64,000 bases of DNA from Pseudotabrizicola sp051200875 (GTDB taxonomy: Bacteria; Pseudomonadota; Alphaproteobacteria; Rhodobacterales; Rhodobacteraceae), in NCBI RefSeq assembly GCF_051200875.1, contig NZ_CP195191.1:682001-746000 (forward strand), read 5' to 3'. Below, piece by piece: positions 61,709-64,000 of this stretch; positions within the stretch are counted from its first letter, which is position 1, and every line of letters starts with the position of its first letter. Under the pieces are notes generated by a model. That model was not told the DNA's origin and made no database searches. It was given only the letters and a program-made list of their open reading frames with translations. The translations under genes and the position numbers were made by a program.

Positions 61709-62857
61709 CTAGGAATTATCCAGCCAGTTCAGGATATCCTCCCGGTCGCCGTCCAAAAGCGGGGCAGGGGCGCGTTTTTTAGGTTCTGCAAGACCCGACA
61801 TCTTGATCGGGTTTCCAGGTGCCAAGAAGGTCGCCCCCCCTGGATTGGCTTCAACCTCAAGCACCATATTCCGGGCACGGAGCTGCGGGTCGCGCAGCAC
61901 CTCGGCCATATCCTGGACAGAAGCTGTCGGAAGCCCCGCAGTTTCTAGAAGCTTGATCCAATAGCTTACCGAGTGTTCAAGTGTGATGGCTTCGATCAAA
62001 CGTTTTAATAGGGCATGATGCTCGCATCGTGCAGAATTTGTTGCAAACCTCTGATCGTCAGCGATGGGGAGGTTTAGCGTGGTGCAGAGAAGGCGGAACA
62101 TGGCGTCATTGCCAGCCGCGATGACAAAGAACCCGTCACTGGCACGATAAGTCGAAAACGGTGTTATTGTCGGGTGACGGGCCCCTGTCCTTGTGGGAGG
62201 CGTGCCCGTTGCCGCAGTAATTGCTATGGAATGTTCCTGTATGGCAAGCTGGCTATCCAGCATCGAAATGTCGATCTTACGGCCAACGCCGGTGCTTGAC
62301 CGATCATATAGCGCAGCCAGGATTCCCTGAGTTAGGTACATACCGGCAACGATATCGCCGATGCTTGCGCCAACCCGGACTGGGGGGCCGCCTTCTTCCC
62401 CCGTGATGCTCATCACACCACCCCGGGCCTGCACCACCATGTCATAGGCCGGTTTTGCTGAATCTGGTCCAGTGTGCCCAAACCCGGATACTGCCCCATA
62501 AATCAAACGCGGATAGCGTCGGTGAAGCGTTTCCCACCCAAAGCCAAGTTTTTCCATGACGCCAGGACGGAAATTTTCCAGAACAACGTCTGAGGCGGCC
62601 AAAAGCTGATCAAGAATATCGGCGCCTTCCTGACTTTTCAGATCAAGCGCTATGGATTGCTTGCCGGCATTTAATGCGGCGAAATAGGCGCTTTCATCCC
62701 CAACAAACGGTGGAAATGCCCGCGTATCATCACCCAGCTTCGGGCGTTCGACTTTTATGACGCGTGCGCCGAGGTCCGAAAGGGTGTGTGAGCAGAAGGG
62801 TCCGGCCAGAACATGGGTCAGATCCAAAACGACGATTCCTGCCAAGGGTGAGGTCAT
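61709..62857 (-). CDS. CaiB/BaiF family CoA-transferase
   Basis: 382-aa enzyme of the class III CoA-transferase family. Family marks: VLDLTHVLAGPFCSHTLSDLGA near the start (in part: LDLTHVLAGPFC), VLENFRPGVMEKLG, and SGFGHTGPDSAKPAYDM with the catalytic Asp. The C-terminal part has NPIKMSG. The carboxylate substrate cannot be named; in context it may serve carnitine, betaine or methyl-donor degradation. It is co-directional with the ASKHA gene. Confidence 0.9.
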   Translation of the reverse strand: MTSPLAGIVVLDLTHVLAGPFCSHTLSDLGARVIKVERPKLGDDTRAFPPFVGDESAYFAALNAGKQSIALDLKSQEGADILDQLLAASDVVLENFRPGVMEKLGFGWETLHRRYPRLIYGAVSGFGHTGPDSAKPAYDMVVQARGGVMSITGEEGGPPVRVGASIGDIVAGMYLTQGILAALYDRSSTGVGRKIDISMLDSQLAIQEHSIAITAATGTPPTRTGARHPTITPFSTYRASDGFFVIAAGNDAMFRLLCTTLNLPIADDQRFATNSARCEHHALLKRLIEAITLEHSVSYWIKLLETAGLPTASVQDMAEVLRDPQLRARNMVLEVEANPGGATFLAPGNPIKMSGLAEPKKRAPAPLLDGDREDILNWLDNS

Positions 62858-62970
62858 CTTGGTGCTCCCTTACCTAAAGGCATAACAAACCTTCGTGGCG
62901 GGAAGATCAAGGTGGCAAGAAGGGCGTCGGCTGGCGAACAGATGTAAGGAAATCATGACTTGCGAAAAAG

Positions 62971-62997
62971 AAAGGGCCCGCTGACGGGCCCTTTTTG
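62971..62997 (-). terminator. Terminator after the methyltransferase gene
   Basis: Perfect stem AAAGGGCCCG/CGGGCCCTTT with a 4-base loop; A and T runs on each side make it work on either strand. Confidence 0.85.
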
Positions 62998-63013
62998 TTT
63001 TATTGGTATATAG

Positions 63014-63994
63014 TTAGCCGCGTGCGCGACGGCCGCCACGGCGGCCCGATGCTGCTTGCGACTGTGCCGACGAAGCTTCGGCAAAAGTCATGCCGCCCTC
63101 AACCGCTTCCAAGACCTTGGCAAACCGGATCCATTCGCCGCCGTTCGCATCATGGTTCATTAGGAAGTTGGCAGCACGGATGGCTTCCATTTCCTGCTGG
63201 CGAACCGGGTTCATGATAGCCGAGGTCATACCAGCGCCAATGGCCATCGGCAGGAAAGCCCCGTTGATGCCATGCCGGTGCGGAAGTCCGAAGGAAATGT
63301 TGGAAGCGCCACAGGTCGTATTCACGCCCAGCTCATCGCGCAGGCGCCGAACCAGAGCAAACACCTGCTGACCGGCCGAAGCCATAGCGCCAACGGGCAT
63401 GACAAGCGGGTCGACCACGATGTCATGGGCCGGAATGCCAAAGTCAGCTGCCCGCTCGACAATTTTCTTGGCTACGGCAAAACGAACATCTGGGTCGGGC
63501 GAAATTCCGGTGTCATCGTTCGAGATGGCGACAACCGGAACATTGTACTTCTTGACCAGAGGAAGAACCAGTTCCAGACGCTCTTCTTCACCGGTGACCG
63601 AGTTCAGAAGCGGACGCCCCTCGCAGGCGGCCAGACCGGCTTCCAGTGCAGCGGGAACCGAGCTGTCGATGCAAAGGGGGACGTCGACCGTCTGTTGAAC
63701 AATCTCGATCAGGGCCTTCATCAGAGGTGGTTCGACGAAGTTGTTGTCTGCATAGCGTGGATCTTCGGCCATCTTGTTGGTGAAGACTGCGCCAGAGTTC
63801 ACATCGAGAACCGTTGCGCCACAGGCAACCTGCTCCAAAGCGTCCTTGATAACAGTTTCAAAGTTTCCGGCTTCCAGTTCGGCAGCAAGTTTCTTACGGC
63901 CGGTTGGATTGATGCGCTCGCCGATAACGCAGAACGGCTCATCAAAGCCGATCACCACGGTTTTCGTTTTGGATTCAAGAATGGTGCGGGTCAT
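63014..63994 (-). CDS. Methyltetrahydrofolate:corrinoid methyltransferase (MtgA/MtvA type)
   Basis: 326-aa pterin-binding TIM-barrel protein. FCVIGERINPTGRKKLA, ATVLDVNSGA, LCIDSSVPAALEAGL and ISNDDTGI form the folate site. It moves a methyl group between a corrinoid protein and tetrahydrofolate. The full gene fits in the window, six bases from its end. The C-terminus is a Gly/Arg-rich tail (GRRGGRRARG). In Rhodobacterales it works with an MttB-like methyltransferase and a corrinoid protein, probably just beyond the window. Confidence 0.92.
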   Translation of the reverse strand: MTRTILESKTKTVVIGFDEPFCVIGERINPTGRKKLAAELEAGNFETVIKDALEQVACGATVLDVNSGAVFTNKMAEDPRYADNNFVEPPLMKALIEIVQQTVDVPLCIDSSVPAALEAGLAACEGRPLLNSVTGEEERLELVLPLVKKYNVPVVAISNDDTGISPDPDVRFAVAKKIVERAADFGIPAHDIVVDPLVMPVGAMASAGQQVFALVRRLRDELGVNTTCGASNISFGLPHRHGINGAFLPMAIGAGMTSAIMNPVRQQEMEAIRAANFLMNHDANGGEWIRFAKVLEAVEGGMTFAEASSAQSQAASGRRGGRRARG

Positions 63995-64000
63995 TGGTCG

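Overview
The window reads as a stretch of chromosome from an alphaproteobacterium of the order Rhodobacterales (Rhodobacter/Paracoccus-like). Evidence: an adjacent sciP-ctrA pair, an LpxI-type lipid A step, an LsrB/VtlR-type LysR regulator, an alphaproteobacterial LexA box (GTTC-N7-GTTC), a muramidase/holin pair of the gene-transfer-agent lysis type, and the block argS-SPOR-nagZ-scpA-scpB. No insertion sequence, prophage, CRISPR array or rRNA operon was seen. Most genes are housekeeping and complete; only rseP is cut by the window edge.

Layout. 1-7.7 kb: envelope biogenesis on + (rseP end, a 45-aa membrane protein, bamA, skp, fabZ, lpxA, lpxI, lpxB, a GAF protein). 7.7-14.5 kb: mnmA on -, then sciP, ctrA, ligA and recG on +, followed by a 36-aa membrane peptide behind a LexA box. 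15-25.9 kb: an IscU-like protein, hisI, an iron/manganese superoxide dismutase, two tandem secreted paralogues, a LOG-family protein, a LysM protein, an Atm1-type exporter, a YfgM-like protein, bamB, der and ndk. 25.9-34.1 kb: mostly on -: a TfoX C-terminal protein with a Gln-rich 40-aa peptide, tkt, zapA with a coiled-coil partner (+), grxD-bolA, purL and a LysR regulator.

34.3-43.4 kb (+): acyltransferase, murI, ccmE, muramidase-holin, argS, SPOR protein, nagZ, scpA, scpB and a basic small protein. 43.4-47.2 kb: apbE and a NosR/NirI-like flavoprotein on -, with a divergent ABC permease that has no visible partners. 47.3-52.5 kb: an HNH protein, an MgtC-like protein and a zwf-pgl-pgi operon behind a perfect 14-bp palindrome resembling a CceR operator. 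52.5-59.4 kb (-): a glycosyltransferase with a Pro-rich/Cys-tailed secreted protein, a RidA homologue, tRNA-Gly(CCC), a secreted VWA protein, a flavin reductase-like protein, a fasciclin protein and an ECF sigma/anti-sigma pair. 59.4-64 kb (-): corrinoid one-carbon genes (ASKHA/ferredoxin activase, CaiB/BaiF CoA-transferase, methyl-THF:corrinoid methyltransferase).

The themes are cell envelope and lipid A assembly, cell-cycle control (CtrA/SciP, ScpAB, ZapA), DNA repair (LigA, RecG, an SOS-linked peptide), Entner-Doudoroff entry, and B12-dependent C1 metabolism. The least explained items are the SOS-box peptide, the NosR-like/ApbE pair without nosZ nearby, the Pro-rich secreted protein with its glycosyltransferase, and the Arg-rich tails shared by two corrinoid-pathway proteins.
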